Shown: positions 1 through 10,975, counted from the first letter of the stretch. The stretch is DNA of 64,000 nucleotides from Paracoccaceae bacterium (GCA_024742455.1 JANSYL010000001.1:248001-312000); one strand, 5' to 3'. Numbers and translations are program-made. The notes: generated by a model from the letters alone, not told the origin.

Positions 1-333
1 CAACAGCGCCTGCGCCCCGCCTGCCAGCGCCGAGCCTGCAAGCCCCCAAAGCACCGCGCGGCGGGTACCCAGCCGGGCCACCAGCCCCCCGGCCATAACG
101 CCGAAAAGGATCCCCGTGACCGCCACGCCCGACACCGCGAAGGCGACCGGCGCATCCGGATAGGCGGCCTGCAAGGGGGCCAGGGTCAGCGAGATCTTGG
201 CGAATTGGCCGGCCGCGATCAGCCCGGCCACGTAAAGCGCCGCGATCAGGAACCATGGGGTCCGGCCCGTATCGGCCCCCGTATCCGGCCGCGTATCCGG
301 CCCCGTCTCTGCCGCTTCAGCCATGTCTGCCAT
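1..333 (-). CDS. MFS transporter, N-terminal part (cut by window edge)
   Basis: Only the first 111 residues are visible because the gene runs off the left edge. After about 25 Asp/Thr/Gly/Pro-rich residues come three hydrophobic stretches, including WFLIAALYVAGLIAAG. The loop GGLVARLGTRRAV between the second and third matches the TM2-TM3 signature of major facilitator carriers. The substrate cannot be told from this part. ATG codons at 333 and 324 are both possible starts. The gene follows lpd by 41 bases on the same strand, so the two may be co-transcribed. The N-terminal tail is encoded by imperfect 12-13 base repeats. Confidence 0.75.
   Translation of the reverse strand, partial: MADMAEAAETGPDTRPDTGADTGRTPWFLIAALYVAGLIAAGQFAKISLTLAPLQAAYPDAPVAFAVSGVAVTGILFGVMAGGLVARLGTRRAVLWGLAGSALAGGAQALL
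263..306. repeat. Imperfect 12-13 base tandem repeats in the MFS gene start
   Basis: Three to four imperfect copies of a CCCGTATC(C)GGCC unit lie in the first codons of the minus-strand MFS gene. They encode the low-complexity tail TGPDTRPDTGADTGRT ahead of the first membrane segment. Such short repeats can vary in copy number between strains. Confidence 0.5.
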
Positions 334-374
334 GCCTTGCCCCTCGCCCCGGCGGTGCAGGGGGGCAAGCGGCT

Positions 375-1772
375 TCAGATATGGATCACCCGGTCATAGG
401 CATCGAGCACGCTTTCATGCATCATTTCGCTGAGGGTGGGATGCGGGAAGACGGTTTCCATCAGGTCTTCCTCGGTCGTCTCCAGCTTCTGGCCCACGAC
501 ATAACCCTGGATCAGCTCGGTCACCTCGGCCCCGATCATATGCGCGCCCAGAAGCTCGCCTGTCTTGGCATTGAAGACGGTCTTGATCATGCCTTCGGGT
601 TCGCCCAGCGCGATGGCCTTGCCATTGCCGATGAAGGGGAACCGGCCGACCTTGATCGTGTGGCCGGCATCCCTGGCCTTGGCTTCGGTCAGCCCGACAC
701 TGGCGACCTGCGGATGGCAATAGGTGCAGCCGGCGATGGCCTCGGGTTTGACCGGGTGGACGTTGTTCCTGCCCGCGATCAGTTCCGCCACCATCACGCC
801 CTCATGGCTGGCCTTGTGCGCCAGCCAGGGCCCGTTGGTGGCGTCGCCGATGACATAGAGCCCCTCGACCCCCGAACGGCAATAGGCATCCGTGACCACG
901 AAGGACCGGTCGATCTTGGCGCCCAAAGCTTCCAGCCCCAGGCCTTCGGTATTGGCGACGATCCCCACGGCGGAGATGACTGTGTCAAACTCGTGCTTTT
1001 CGGTCTTGCCGCCCGTCTCGATATGGGCGGTCACCTTGTCGGCACCGCGATCCAGTTTCTTGACCATCGCCTTGGCCATGATCTTCATGCCCTGCTTTTC
1101 AAAGCTCTTCCTGGCAAAAGTGCTGATTTCCTCGTCCTCGACGGGCAGGATGCGGTCCATCACCTCGACCACGGTCGTCTCGGCGCCGAGCGTGTTGTAG
1201 AAACTTGCGAATTCGATGCCGATGGCGCCGGAGCCGATCACCAGCAGTTTCTTCGGCATATGCGGCGGCACCAGCGCATGCTTGTAGGTCCAGACGCGTT
1301 TGCCGTCCGCCTCCAGCCCCGGAAGTTCGCGCGCGCGCGCGCCGGTGGCCAGGATGATGTTCTTGGCCTTCAGCGTCTCGGTGCCCTTGTCGGTCTTGAC
1401 GCTGACGGTGCCCCTGGCGGGCAGCGTCGCCTGACCCATCACCACGGTGACCTTGTTCTTCTTCATCAGGTGGCTGACGCCGCCCGACAGCTGCTTGGCC
1501 ACCTTGCGCGACCGGTCGACCACGGCATCGAGGTCATAGCCGATGCCCTCGGCCTTCAGGCCGAACTCCTTGGCGCGGTGCATCAGGTGGAACACTTCCG
1601 ATGACCGCAGCATCGCCTTGGTCGGGATACAGCCCCAGTTCAGGCAGATGCCGCCCATATGCTCGCGTTCGACAATGGCGGTTTTCAGGCCCAGCTGGCT
1701 GGCGCGGATCGCGGCGACATAGCCGCCGGGCCCGGCCCCGATCACGATGACGTCGAAATTCTGCTCGGCCAC
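375..1772 (-). CDS. lpd: Dihydrolipoyl dehydrogenase (E3)
   Basis: This 465-residue flavoprotein reoxidises the dihydrolipoyl groups of 2-oxoacid dehydrogenase complexes using NAD+. The FAD-binding motif GAGPGGY is at residues 12-18. The redox disulfide lies in GGICLNWGCIPTKA (C43 and C48). A GSGAIGIEFASF motif marks the NAD domain, and the catalytic His-Glu pair is in HPTLSE near the C-terminus (H444, E449). Length is normal for the family. No E1 or E2 genes are near, so the partner complex must be encoded elsewhere. An inverted repeat (1793-1801 with 1818-1826) lies just upstream and could be an operator. Confidence 0.96.
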   Translation of the reverse strand: MAEQNFDVIVIGAGPGGYVAAIRASQLGLKTAIVEREHMGGICLNWGCIPTKAMLRSSEVFHLMHRAKEFGLKAEGIGYDLDAVVDRSRKVAKQLSGGVSHLMKKNKVTVVMGQATLPARGTVSVKTDKGTETLKAKNIILATGARARELPGLEADGKRVWTYKHALVPPHMPKKLLVIGSGAIGIEFASFYNTLGAETTVVEVMDRILPVEDEEISTFARKSFEKQGMKIMAKAMVKKLDRGADKVTAHIETGGKTEKHEFDTVISAVGIVANTEGLGLEALGAKIDRSFVVTDAYCRSGVEGLYVIGDATNGPWLAHKASHEGVMVAELIAGRNNVHPVKPEAIAGCTYCHPQVASVGLTEAKARDAGHTIKVGRFPFIGNGKAIALGEPEGMIKTVFNAKTGELLGAHMIGAEVTELIQGYVVGQKLETTEEDLMETVFPHPTLSEMMHESVLDAYDRVIHI

Positions 1773-1792
1773 GGTCGGTCCTCCGGCAAGTG

Positions 1793-1826
1793 ACAGGTTG
1801 GTTCAACGTTAAACGGCCCAACCTGT
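1793..1826. promoter_or_regulatory. Inverted repeat upstream of lpd
   Basis: ACAGGTTGG at 1793-1801 is matched by its reverse complement CCAACCTGT at 1818-1826, around a 16-base AT-richer centre containing AACGTT. It begins 21 bases upstream of the lpd start. The position and symmetry suit a regulator site or a leader hairpin. The binding protein is unknown. Confidence 0.4.
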
Positions 1827-1859
1827 GGCTGCAAAGGACCGAGGGTCGCAGGCAGGGCT

Positions 1860-1894
1860 CAGGCCCCGGATCAGGCCCGGATCAGGCCCCGGAT
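1860..1894. repeat. Three tandem CAGGCCC(C)GGAT units at a gene end
   Basis: Three near-identical 11-12 base units (1860-1871, 1872-1882, 1883-1894) abut the stop codon of the DUF924 gene in the gap before lpd. They contain no obvious hairpin with a T-run, so I do not call a terminator here. Confidence 0.6.
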
Positions 1895-2478
1895 CAGGCG
1901 GCGTCGGCCTCCAGCGCCGAAACGATGCCGCCATAGCCGCCGTCCTCCATGAAGGCGCGTTCCGCCGCACTGGTCACGCGGCCCAGCGCGGCGTTGCGAT
2001 AGGGAAAGCGGTGAAAGCGGCGGATGATCTCGCGATGCGCGCGGGCATGCAGCAGGTTGTTGCCGGTCTCCATCCGTTCGGCCATCAGGCGCACGCAATG
2101 GTCCTGATCGGTCAACTGCTCGGAATGCATGAAGGGCATGTACATGAACTGCCGTTCGGGTTCGGCGATGCGCAGGTCCCACCGGCGGTCGAGCGCGTAA
2201 CAGGCGACTTTCTTGGCCAGAGCGTCGGTGGCAAAGGCGCGGGCATCGTCGCGGAACATGTTGCGGGGGAACTGGTCGGTCAGAATGATCAGCGCCAGCG
2301 CGCCCTCGGCCGAGACGCACCAGTCCGACAACCGGCCGTCGCGGGCGGCCTGCCAGAGGGTTTCGAACCGGTCGCGGATCTCCTGATCGAAGCCCGGGTC
2401 ATTCTTGTACCATTTCTCGGGTCCGGCCTTGCGCCAGAACTGCGTGACCGCCTCGGCCTCGGTGCTGATACTGCCCAT
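1894..2478 (-). CDS. DUF924 family protein
   Basis: A soluble 194-residue protein of the DUF924 family, whose function is not established. Family-typical features are the N-terminal FWRKAGPEKWYKNDPGFD region, the central LILTDQFPRNMFRDDARAF motif, and FMYMPFMHSEQL with the following NLLHARAHREII helix. No signal peptide or membrane segment is visible. It sits 30 bases behind an MFS gene and 121 bases before lpd on the same strand. Its neighbours give no clear hint of function. Confidence 0.85.
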   Translation of the reverse strand: MGSISTEAEAVTQFWRKAGPEKWYKNDPGFDQEIRDRFETLWQAARDGRLSDWCVSAEGALALIILTDQFPRNMFRDDARAFATDALAKKVACYALDRRWDLRIAEPERQFMYMPFMHSEQLTDQDHCVRLMAERMETGNNLLHARAHREIIRRFHRFPYRNAALGRVTSAAERAFMEDGGYGGIVSALEADAA

Positions 2479-2508
2479 CGATCCTGCTCTCCCTCTGTAC
2501 GGCCGTGA

Positions 2509-3798
2509 TTATGTGGCGGTGTCCCCCCCTCCGCTCTCGGCCAATTCCTCGGCGGCCTCGACATAAAGCTCCTGCGCGGCCTCGATGGCAACCGGAGACA
2601 CGGCCCCCGGCATGATTGTTGTATAAGAAACCGCCTCGTAATCGTCTTCCTCGGCATAGACGGTCGGGCGCTGCGTCATCCGCCACAACCCGTAGCCCGC
2701 GATCATGGCCGTGACGATGCCCAGAAACAGCCAGAAGGCCCAGGGCCCCATCGCCGTCATCATCACCCCCATCACCGGCGGGCCAAGGATGGCACCGATC
2801 CCGTTGGCGAAGATCAGGCCACCGGCGGCGGCAGGCATATCCTCGATCTCGAGATAGTCGTTGGTATAGGCGATGAGCAGCGCGTAAAGGGGCTGCGACA
2901 GCCCGCCCGACAAAAGCCCCACCGCAAAGACCATGACGAAGATATGGCCCATCAGCACACCGAGGGCCGCCACCGCCGTTGCCGCCACCGACGCCCCGAT
3001 GATCAGCACGCGCCGGTCCATCCGGTCCGACAGCCAGCCGATGGGATACTGAAACAGCATCGCGCCCAGGAAAAACGACGACACGAAGCCCGACAGTTGT
3101 GCCAGTGTCAGCCCCTGTTCGGTGGCATAGACCGAGGCCATCGCCACCTGACCCGAGAACACCCCGCCCAGCAGCATCATGCCCACCACCCCGAAGGGCG
3201 AGGCGTCGTAGAGCCGCCTGAGCGTCATCGGGCGCGCGGCTTCGAAGGCGGGGGTGGGCTGCACGGCCAGAAGCACCGGCGCGAAGCTGAGCGAGACCAG
3301 GATCGACGGGATCACGAACAAAAGCCATCCTGACGGATCACCGGTCGCAAGGATGCCCTGCGCGGCCACCAGCCCCACCATCTGCACCAGCATGTAGGCC
3401 GACAGCGACTGACCCCGCGTGTCATTGGTGGCCGCGTTGTTGAGCCAGCTTTCCGCGGTGACATAGACCCCCGACAGCGCGAAGCCGATCATCACCCGCA
3501 GGATCATCCAGGCGTAAGGGTCGGTGATCATCGGGTAGGAGATCAGCACCGCCGAGATCAGCGAGGCGAGCGCCGCGAAGACGCGGACATGGCCCACCTG
3601 CGCGATGAATTTCGGCGCCAGTTTCGACCCGCCGAGGAAGCCCAGGAAATAGGCCGAGCCGATCAGGGACAATTCGAATGTCGAAAACCCCTCGATCGCG
3701 CCGCGCACCCCCATCAGCGAGGCCTGCAACCCGTTGCCGATCTGCAGAAGGAACATGCCCAGTAACAGGGCCCATGAGGCGCGCAAGACGGTGATCAT
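2509..3798 (-). CDS. MFS transporter, YcaD-like
   Basis: A 429-residue carrier with about twelve hydrophobic segments. It starts with a short cytoplasmic MITVLRAS and has the second-half MFS motif GWLSDRMDRR in the central loop. The sequence GVYVTAESWLNNAATNDTRG after TM4 is typical of the YcaD-like branch. The substrate is unknown. The C-terminal 45 residues are acidic and non-membranous. The gene follows queA by 61 bases and precedes the DUF924 gene by 30 bases on the same strand, so a shared transcript is likely. Confidence 0.85.
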   Translation of the reverse strand: MITVLRASWALLLGMFLLQIGNGLQASLMGVRGAIEGFSTFELSLIGSAYFLGFLGGSKLAPKFIAQVGHVRVFAALASLISAVLISYPMITDPYAWMILRVMIGFALSGVYVTAESWLNNAATNDTRGQSLSAYMLVQMVGLVAAQGILATGDPSGWLLFVIPSILVSLSFAPVLLAVQPTPAFEAARPMTLRRLYDASPFGVVGMMLLGGVFSGQVAMASVYATEQGLTLAQLSGFVSSFFLGAMLFQYPIGWLSDRMDRRVLIIGASVAATAVAALGVLMGHIFVMVFAVGLLSGGLSQPLYALLIAYTNDYLEIEDMPAAAGGLIFANGIGAILGPPVMGVMMTAMGPWAFWLFLGIVTAMIAGYGLWRMTQRPTVYAEEDDYEAVSYTTIMPGAVSPVAIEAAQELYVEAAEELAESGGGDTAT

Positions 3799-3859
3799 CG
3801 CGGGGTCCTTCGCAACGGCTGTGGGCTCGGGTCTAGGCGCGGGTCAGAGGGCCGTTCTG

Positions 3860-4915
3860 TCACATCCGCGACGGAATGAGCAAAGACGCGTCGCCATAGG
3901 AGAAAAACCGGTACTCCCGCTGCAGCGCATGGGCATAGATCGCCATGATCCGGTCCCGCCCCATCAGCGCCGAAACCAGCATCATCAGGGTCGATTTCGG
4001 CAGGTGGAAATTGGTCATCAGCGCATCGGTGATCTTCCAGGCATAGCCGGGATAGATGAAGATGTCGGTGTCACCCTCGAAGGGCTGCATCGTGCCGTCG
4101 GGCGCGGCCGCCGTTTCGATCAGGCGCAGTGCGGTGGTGCCGACGGGGATGATCCGCCCGCCCGCGGCGCGGGTGGCGTTGATTTCCTCGGCAGCCTTGG
4201 GGCGCACCTCGCCCCATTCGGCATGCATCCGGTGGGTGGTGACGTCATCGACTGTGACCGGCAGGAAGGTGCCCGCGCCCACATGCAGCGTCACGAAGGT
4301 CATGCCGATTCCGGCTTGTGTCAGCGCGGCGACCAGCGCCTCGTCGAAATGCAGGCTGGCGGTGGGGGCGGCGACGGCGCCCGCGCGCCTGGCCCAGACC
4401 GTCTGGTAATCGTCGCGGTCGCGTTCATCGGCGGGGCGCTTGCTGGCGATATAGGGGGGCAAGGGCATGGCCCCAGCCGCATTCAGCGCGGCGTCGAAAT
4501 CCCCGCCCGACAGGTTGAAGCGCAGCTTCAGCCCCTCCTCCAGCCCCGCAACCTCGGCCGACAGCGCATCCGAGAACACCACCGTCTCGCCCAGCGCCAG
4601 TTTGCGCAGCGGTTTGGCCAGGGCGCTCCAGCTGCCGTCGGCTTGCGGCTCAAGAAGGGTGACCTCGATCTTCGCGGTGACAGGCGCGCCCGCCACGATC
4701 CGGCGCCGCGCGCCGGTCAGCCGCGCCGGGATCACCTTGGTGTCGTTCAGGATCAGCCGGTCGCCCGGGCGCAGGATCTGCGGCAGGTCCGACACCACCC
4801 GGTCGCTGATGGCGTCGCCCTCGGCCAGCAGCAGCCGGGCCGAGGATCGCGGCCGCGCGGGGCGCGTGGCGATACGCCCCTCGGGCAGGTCGTAATCGAA
4901 ATCGTCCAGTTTCAT
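3860..4915 (-). CDS. queA: tRNA S-adenosylmethionine ribosyltransferase-isomerase
   Basis: This 351-residue enzyme transfers and isomerises the ribosyl part of SAM onto preQ1 at tRNA position 34, giving epoxyqueuosine. The N-terminal [11 protein letters not shown], the central GTFLPV and HRMHAEW motifs and the C-terminal [19 protein letters not shown] segment are diagnostic, and length is normal. The start overlaps the stop of the upstream AsmA-like gene by four bases (ATGA), which indicates translational coupling. No other queuosine genes are in the window. Confidence 0.96.
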   Translation of the reverse strand: MKLDDFDYDLPEGRIATRPARPRSSARLLLAEGDAISDRVVSDLPQILRPGDRLILNDTKVIPARLTGARRRIVAGAPVTAKIEVTLLEPQADGSWSALAKPLRKLALGETVVFSDALSAEVAGLEEGLKLRFNLSGGDFDAALNAAGAMPLPPYIASKRPADERDRDDYQTVWARRAGAVAAPTASLHFDEALVAALTQAGIGMTFVTLHVGAGTFLPVTVDDVTTHRMHAEWGEVRPKAAEEINATRAAGGRIIPVGTTALRLIETAAAPDGTMQPFEGDTDIFIYPGYAWKITDALMTNFHLPKSTLMMLVSALMGRDRIMAIYAHALQREYRFFSYGDASLLIPSRM

Positions 4916-7900
4916 TCGGCGCGGCTCAATTCGGGGGGCGGACGGCGGAAAATCTCGCGGAAGACGCCCGGGGTGAAGATCGACAGCGGGTTGACGGTGA
5001 CGGTGGTGGCATCGCCCACGCCCTGCAGCCGGTAGGCAAAGCCGAACAGCCCCTCGCGCCGGGGCGAGGTCAGCACGCCGAGCAACCCGTTCAGCGCGTA
5101 GAAGGGCGAGATCACGCCCTGCATGTCGATCTGGCGGGACGCGGTCTGATAGGTGCCATCCATCGACACCCCCATCGACGGCCCGATCGCCGAGCCGCGC
5201 GACAGCACGACCTGGTCGGGGGTGATGCGGAACCGCGCCTCGACCAGGCCCAGGTTGATCCCCTGCCCGTCCAACTGCTCCAGAAGCCCCACCACCGAGA
5301 TCGCGTTCAGAAGTTCCGCCATCGCCGGGGCATCGCGCAGGCGCGGACCCTGGATCGTCAGCTGCCCGTCGAGATGGCCGCGCGGTTCCAGCGACACCAG
5401 CGTCAGCTCCATGTCGCCGCCATGAGCGGTGCGAAAGATGCCCGCAGCACGCAGCACCGCGCCGCCATCATCGGACAGCACGCGCACCGCCGGACCGGTC
5501 GCCCCCGGGGTGATGATGCCGCGCAGGGGGGCCTGGCCGTTCACGCGCCCGCCGAACCGGCCGTTCAGGCCGGGGCCCTCGATGATCTCGGCCTGCACGT
5601 CGGTCAGGGCGATGCCGTCGACGATCTGCACCCGGTCGAGCGTCAGGTCGATCGGGGCCGACGCCCCGCCCCCGCCCGATCCCAGCTCGGGCATCCGGCG
5701 CAGATCGACGGTGCCGCCCGTGACCCGGATCGCAGGCGCCGCCCCCGCGTCTCGGGGACTGAGGCTGCCCGCGACGTCCAGCCAGGACCCGATGCGCAGC
5801 CGGTCAGCCACCAGCCGGGTCAGGCCGCCATCCGCTGTCAGATCGACCCTGCCCGACAGGCTCAGCCCGCCCGCTTCCAGCGTCAGGGCGGGGATCGCGG
5901 GATCGGGCCCCAGCATGATCTCGGCCTCCAGCGCGCCGGTGGTTTCGCGGCCCAGCCGCCAGCCCAGTTCGGGGATCGCCAGCGTCAGGCCCGCAAGGTC
6001 CGAGCGCAGCCGCAACAGCCCCGGCTCACCCGGCGGAAGCGTCAGGTTGATCGCGGCCCGGGTCTGCCCGCCGAGCATGGCCTGCGGCAGGCGCACCCCG
6101 AAACGGGCCAGCGCATCACGGTCCAGCAGCGCCTCGGCCGCTATGCGCGACACCGGGTCGGCCCCGGGCCCGATCTCACGCGTCCATTCCCCGGAAAGCG
6201 GCACCCCGTCGAGCCGGGCATCGCCCGAGACCCGCACCGCGCGATTGTCGACGGCCAGCGCCAGAATGTCGGCCTCGAGCTGGCGGCCCGGCACGAGGCC
6301 GGTGCTGGCGAACCCGGTGACGGTTCCGGTTGCGTCCATTTCCACCTCGGGCAGGGTCAGCGGGCGCACCAGGCGCAGCCCCAGATCGGCCCGCGCGGTG
6401 ACCTGCCCTGTGCCCACCGCCTCCGGCGTCAGATCGCCCTCGGCAAAAAGGCTGACGGGGGGCAGCGTCAGCAGCGTCAGGACATCGCCCAGCCCCCCTT
6501 CGGCGGCGACACTGATCCGGGTGTCGGGGCCGCGCATGCCGGTATAGGGGATCGCCATCGTCGTGCCCGCCAGATCGACGGGGCCGCCACCCGGCCCCGC
6601 GATCCGTCCGGCATCAAGCCGGACCTGCAGGTTTTCCTGCGCGAACCGCAGCAGCCCCGCACCGCCGGTGATGGGCGGCACATCCCTGAGCGGGCGTATC
6701 TCGGCCCCGGTGAAATCGAACTGCACCTCGTGGAGGAGGTCCCCGTCGATGCCCAGCCGCAGCGCGAAATCAGCCTCGTGCAGGGTGCCCGCGAACAGGT
6801 TTTCGCCCAGCCAGCGGCGCGCGTTCGAGCCCAGGGTGCGCGGCCAGTAGCCCAGCACCTGCCCCGCCTCGATCCGGGCGACATGGGCGTCGAGCGCCGC
6901 CGTAAGGCCCTCGGCCGAGGCGCGCAGATCGGCCCGCAGCGTCATCTCGGCGCCGTCATCGACGATCACGGCATGGCCGATTTCCAGTTCCGTGGCCGCG
7001 CCAAGCGACAACCGCAGGTCCACCGCAGCCGACTCCAGCGCGACGGATGCCGGGTAGATGCCGCGCGGATTGGTCACGATATCCTCAAGTGCGAACTGCC
7101 CGACATAGGTGCGGCCATCGGCAGACAGGTCGGCATGGCCGGTGGCTTCGAACCCCAGTTCGGGCGCATCGAGATACAGCCTGTCGAACCATAGCCGGTT
7201 GTCCGGCGCGCTGTAGCGCGTTTCGAAGACCATCGACTCGAAAGACAGCGGGGCGCCGATCCCCTCGATGTCGAACTGGCCCGCGCCGACGACAAGCTGA
7301 CCCGAGAAATCCCCCAATCGCCCGTCATCACCGAGCGGGGTGAAGATCTGGCCCGCGATCGGCGCATCGACAAGGTCGAGCCAGGTCAGCGCCGGTATCA
7401 GCTGCGCCAGGTCGCGCGCGGCGAGATCGCGGAAGCTGCCGGCAAGATCGGTCTGACCCGAGCCTGCGCGCCGGGTCATGGCAAGGTCGATCGGGGTTTC
7501 GGTTTCGCCCTGCAACACGCCACCCATCGTGATCGCCAGCGTATCGTCCTGCCGGGTCAGCCGCATGGCGGCATCCGTGATGCGCAAGGTGTCGGCTTGG
7601 CCGTCGCGGGCCAGCAGCACGGTCAGCGCGCGCCCTTCGAGGCTTTCGAGGCGGTCCAGTTCGGGGGCATCGAAAACATCGTCGATCCAGGCCAGCCCCT
7701 CGGTCAGGGCCAGGCTCGGCGCGTCCTCATCCTGTGCGACGCGCACGTTGAGCGTGCCGTCATCGCGCTGGCGCAGCACCACACCGGCCCCGGCCAGCGT
7801 CACCCGGACCGGCTTGACCGTGCCCCGTCGCAGGGCGGCGCCCGACAGGTCCGTTTCGACCAGCGGCAGCGCGGCCAGCAGGCGCCCGGCCCCGTCACGG

Positions 7901-8193
7901 ATGACGACATCGCTCAGCGCGACCTGCACGGTGCCGTCCTCCAGAACCTCGACCATCAGGTCGCCGAGCGTCAGGTCCGCACCGTCGGTGGCGCGGTCGA
8001 TCGCGGCCTCCAGCCGCGTGGTCACGATATCGGGAAGCGTCAGCGCGCCCTGCGACATCCGCAGATAGGCTGCACCTGCCAGGACGCCGATGACCAGCAC
8101 GGCCGCGCCCAACACAAGCAACGCCCCGCGCAACAGGCGGAGGCTGCGGCGCGGCGCGGGGTCGTGTCCAGCCGGTGGTTGGGTATCGGACAT
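4912..8193 (-). CDS. AsmA/YhdP-like envelope protein (DUF3971 type)
   Basis: A 1093-residue protein with one N-terminal membrane anchor (about residues 19-43), then a long periplasmic region rich in beta-strand-like repeats. Its C-terminal [19 protein letters not shown] segment resembles the end of YhdP and AsmA-like proteins. Members of this family are thought to bridge inner and outer membranes and move phospholipids between them. That role is family knowledge, not shown here. The gene is divergent from bcp (114 bases between starts) and overlaps queA by four bases. Confidence 0.85.
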   Translation of the reverse strand: MSDTQPPAGHDPAPRRSLRLLRGALLVLGAAVLVIGVLAGAAYLRMSQGALTLPDIVTTRLEAAIDRATDGADLTLGDLMVEVLEDGTVQVALSDVVIRDGAGRLLAALPLVETDLSGAALRRGTVKPVRVTLAGAGVVLRQRDDGTLNVRVAQDEDAPSLALTEGLAWIDDVFDAPELDRLESLEGRALTVLLARDGQADTLRITDAAMRLTRQDDTLAITMGGVLQGETETPIDLAMTRRAGSGQTDLAGSFRDLAARDLAQLIPALTWLDLVDAPIAGQIFTPLGDDGRLGDFSGQLVVGAGQFDIEGIGAPLSFESMVFETRYSAPDNRLWFDRLYLDAPELGFEATGHADLSADGRTYVGQFALEDIVTNPRGIYPASVALESAAVDLRLSLGAATELEIGHAVIVDDGAEMTLRADLRASAEGLTAALDAHVARIEAGQVLGYWPRTLGSNARRWLGENLFAGTLHEADFALRLGIDGDLLHEVQFDFTGAEIRPLRDVPPITGGAGLLRFAQENLQVRLDAGRIAGPGGGPVDLAGTTMAIPYTGMRGPDTRISVAAEGGLGDVLTLLTLPPVSLFAEGDLTPEAVGTGQVTARADLGLRLVRPLTLPEVEMDATGTVTGFASTGLVPGRQLEADILALAVDNRAVRVSGDARLDGVPLSGEWTREIGPGADPVSRIAAEALLDRDALARFGVRLPQAMLGGQTRAAINLTLPPGEPGLLRLRSDLAGLTLAIPELGWRLGRETTGALEAEIMLGPDPAIPALTLEAGGLSLSGRVDLTADGGLTRLVADRLRIGSWLDVAGSLSPRDAGAAPAIRVTGGTVDLRRMPELGSGGGGASAPIDLTLDRVQIVDGIALTDVQAEIIEGPGLNGRFGGRVNGQAPLRGIITPGATGPAVRVLSDDGGAVLRAAGIFRTAHGGDMELTLVSLEPRGHLDGQLTIQGPRLRDAPAMAELLNAISVVGLLEQLDGQGINLGLVEARFRITPDQVVLSRGSAIGPSMGVSMDGTYQTASRQIDMQGVISPFYALNGLLGVLTSPRREGLFGFAYRLQGVGDATTVTVNPLSIFTPGVFREIFRRPPPELSRAE

Positions 8194-8307
8194 GCCTGTG
8201 TCACGCCGCGTTTCGGGCTTTCATTTCGTCTTATCCCGCCTAGCTTGCTCCACGCGCGGCTGCAATTGACGCTGCGCCGCAGCCCCCAAACGAGAGGAGA
8301 CCCGCCG

Positions 8308-8769
<462 letters not shown>

Positions 8770-9019
8770 TCCGCATGGATCCGCAGGGCGTGGCGTCCCC
8801 CGCGGCGGGCCGCCGCGCCTGCCGAACCGCCCTGCCCCTACCAGATATCGGCGGATTCCTGCCTAAGACCTCACGGTTTTGCAGTGATTTTTCGCCGCGC
8901 TCACGATAAGGTGTTGAGACACAGGCCCCGGTTCCGTATCCCCGGACGGGCCAGGGTTACGCAGGGGACAGCGTGACCGGGCCGAGAAAAGAAGATCAGG
9001 GGAAGATGAGGCACAACTC

Positions 9020-10360
9020 GTGACACTTAGGCTTCTGAACCGCGTGAACGCGGCGTTGGACAAGCGGCTGCCGGAACAGCGCCTTTTTCTGAAATCCGAG
9101 GACGGCACGCGGTTCGTGCGTCTGCGCCCGCTGACCCAGGCGGCGATCATCGGGGGCACCGCCGCCTTCATCGGCTGGACCGTCATCGTCACCTCGATCT
9201 TTCTCATCGACACGATCAGCGCCGGAAATGCCCGCGATCAGGCCCGTCAGGAACAGCTGAGCTATCTTGCGCGGCTCAACACGCTGTCGGATGAACGCGA
9301 CGCCCGCGCGATGGAGGCCCGCCAGGCGCAGGAACGCTTTGCCCTTGCGATGGACCAGGTGGCCGACATGCAGGTGCGGCTGCTGGAATCCGAGGAACGG
9401 CGCCGCGAACTGGAAACAGCCGTCAACGTGATCCAGGGCACGCTGCGCAGCACGATCGAGGAACGCGACGCCGCCCGCGCCGAGGTGGCGCTTCTGAACA
9501 GCGAGATCACCGCCAACACCGGCACCACCCTGACAGCCGCCGCGCGCGAACGCGACCTGATGCACACGGTCGAATTCCTGACCGCGGCGCTGGCCGACAC
9601 TGCCGGGCAGCGCGACACCCATGCCGATGGCATGATGGTCGCCGCGACCGAGATCGACCGGCTGAATTTCGAGGCCGCGCTGACCGCGGAGCGCCAGGAA
9701 CGTGTGTTCCGCCAGATCGAGGAAGCGGTCGCGATGTCGATGGAGCCGCTGAACGAGATGTTCACATCCGCCGGCCTGTCCACGGAACGCCTGATCGAAG
9801 GCGTGCGGGCCACCTATGATGGTCAGGGCGGCCCCTTGATGCCGATAACCCTGTCGACCTCGGGCGAGGACCCGGATGCGATGTCGGTCCGCGCCAACGA
9901 GGTGCTGGCCGCGCTCGACACCATGAACACCCACCGGATCGCCGCCGAGGGGCTGCCGTTTTCGATCCCGGTCAATGGCAGCTTCCGCTTCACCTCGGGC
10001 TTCGGCTATCGCCGCGACCCCTTCACCGGCTCTCGGCGGCTTCATGCCGGTACCGATTTCGCCGGATCGCGCGGCACGCCGATCGTGGCCGCAGGCGACG
10101 GAACCGTGATTTTTGCTGGCCGTCAAAGCGGTTACGGCCTGATGGTCGAACTGCGCCACCGCGACGGGTTCACCACGCGCTACGCCCATCTCAGCCGGAT
10201 CCGCGTCAGTGAGGGGGAAAGGGTCTCGCGCGGGGAACGCATTGGTGATATGGGCAATACGGGACGATCCACAGGCACCCATCTTCACTACGAGGTCCGC
10301 CGCAACGGTGACCCGGTGAACCCAATGACCTTCATCACGGCGGGACGCGATGTTTTCTAA
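9020..10360 (+). CDS. M23 (LytM) peptidase with N-terminal membrane and coiled-coil region
   Basis: A 446-residue inner-membrane protein likely to cut peptidoglycan cross-links. One membrane segment lies at about residues 44-67. A long coiled coil follows (about 75-235, rich in Arg, Glu and Ala; the DUF5930-like part), then the M23 domain at about 325-440. Zinc ligands are visible in HAGTDFA and HLHYE, so the site looks intact. The start is a GTG preceded by the purine-rich AGGGGAAGATGAGG. The gene overlaps the bactofilin gene by 11 bases. This pairing is known in other bacteria, where the bactofilin scaffold localises the peptidase to shape the cell. Confidence 0.9.
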   Translation: MTLRLLNRVNAALDKRLPEQRLFLKSEDGTRFVRLRPLTQAAIIGGTAAFIGWTVIVTSIFLIDTISAGNARDQARQEQLSYLARLNTLSDERDARAMEARQAQERFALAMDQVADMQVRLLESEERRRELETAVNVIQGTLRSTIEERDAARAEVALLNSEITANTGTTLTAAARERDLMHTVEFLTAALADTAGQRDTHADGMMVAATEIDRLNFEAALTAERQERVFRQIEEAVAMSMEPLNEMFTSAGLSTERLIEGVRATYDGQGGPLMPITLSTSGEDPDAMSVRANEVLAALDTMNTHRIAAEGLPFSIPVNGSFRFTSGFGYRRDPFTGSRRLHAGTDFAGSRGTPIVAAGDGTVIFAGRQSGYGLMVELRHRDGFTTRYAHLSRIRVSEGERVSRGERIGDMGNTGRSTGTHLHYEVRRNGDPVNPMTFITAGRDVF

Positions 10361-10970
10361 ATCCAAGATCAATGAACCCGGGCCGAAGCAGTCCAGCGCG
10401 CTCGACACGACTGCGGCACCGAAACCGGCGGCACCGGCCCCGGTATCGCCTGCAGGCGACGGCATGGCCCAACCGGCCCCGGCGGCACCAAAGCAGAAAC
10501 CGATCCCTTCGGTTCTGGGCTCGGACCTGACGGTCACGGGCAACCTGCGCACCACCGGCGACATCCAGGTCGAAGGCACGGTGAAGGGCGATATCCGCGC
10601 CCATCTGCTGACCGTGGGCGAACAGGCCACCATCGAGGGCGAAATCATCGCCGATGACATCGTCATCACCGGTCGTGTGATCGGCAAGGTGCGCGGCCTG
10701 AAGGTCCGCCTGACCTCGACCGCGCGGGTCGAGGGCGACATCATTCACAAGACCATCGCGATCGAATCCGGGGCCCATTTCGAAGGCTCGGTTCATCGCG
10801 CCGAAGACCCGCTTGCGACAGGGTCGTCCAGCAAGACCGCGGCTGCCAGCAGCAATAGTGCAGCCACCACGAGCGGCGCGCGCGCCAAGACTGCCCCAAC
10901 CGGCAGCACGGCACCGCGCAAGGCCGCCGATGCGGACGCTAGTGACAAGGCCAGTGACAAGGCAAGCTGA
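10350..10970 (+). CDS. Bactofilin, polymer-forming cytoskeletal protein
   Basis: A 206-residue protein with a central bactofilin beta-helix at about residues 53-150. Repeating strands such as GDIQVEGTVKGDI, ATIEGEIIADDIVITG and TARVEGDIIH are visible. Disordered Ala/Pro-rich and Ser/Thr/Ala-rich tails flank it. Bactofilins polymerise without nucleotide at the membrane and scaffold cell-wall enzymes. The gene is translationally coupled to the preceding M23 peptidase through an 11-base overlap, so the two products very probably act together. A hairpin terminator lies 55 bases downstream. Confidence 0.93.
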   Translation: MFSKSKINEPGPKQSSALDTTAAPKPAAPAPVSPAGDGMAQPAPAAPKQKPIPSVLGSDLTVTGNLRTTGDIQVEGTVKGDIRAHLLTVGEQATIEGEIIADDIVITGRVIGKVRGLKVRLTSTARVEGDIIHKTIAIESGAHFEGSVHRAEDPLATGSSSKTAAASSNSAATTSGARAKTAPTGSTAPRKAADADASDKASDKAS

Positions 10971-10975
10971 CCATC

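Noticed and set aside
5374-7194. 606-codon plus-strand open frame inside the AsmA-like gene
   Set aside because: It is antisense to a clear coding frame, is composed of Arg/Gln/Gly/Pro without domain motifs, and arises from high GC at third codon positions.
8801-8817. Perfect inverted repeat CGCGGCGG/CCGCCGCG after bcp
   Set aside because: The loop is only one base and no T-run follows, so I did not call it a terminator.
9005-9022. Five-codon frame (ATGAGGCACAACTCGTGA) overlapping the M23 start
   Set aside because: It may aid coupled re-initiation, but it is too short to support as a leader peptide without experimental data.
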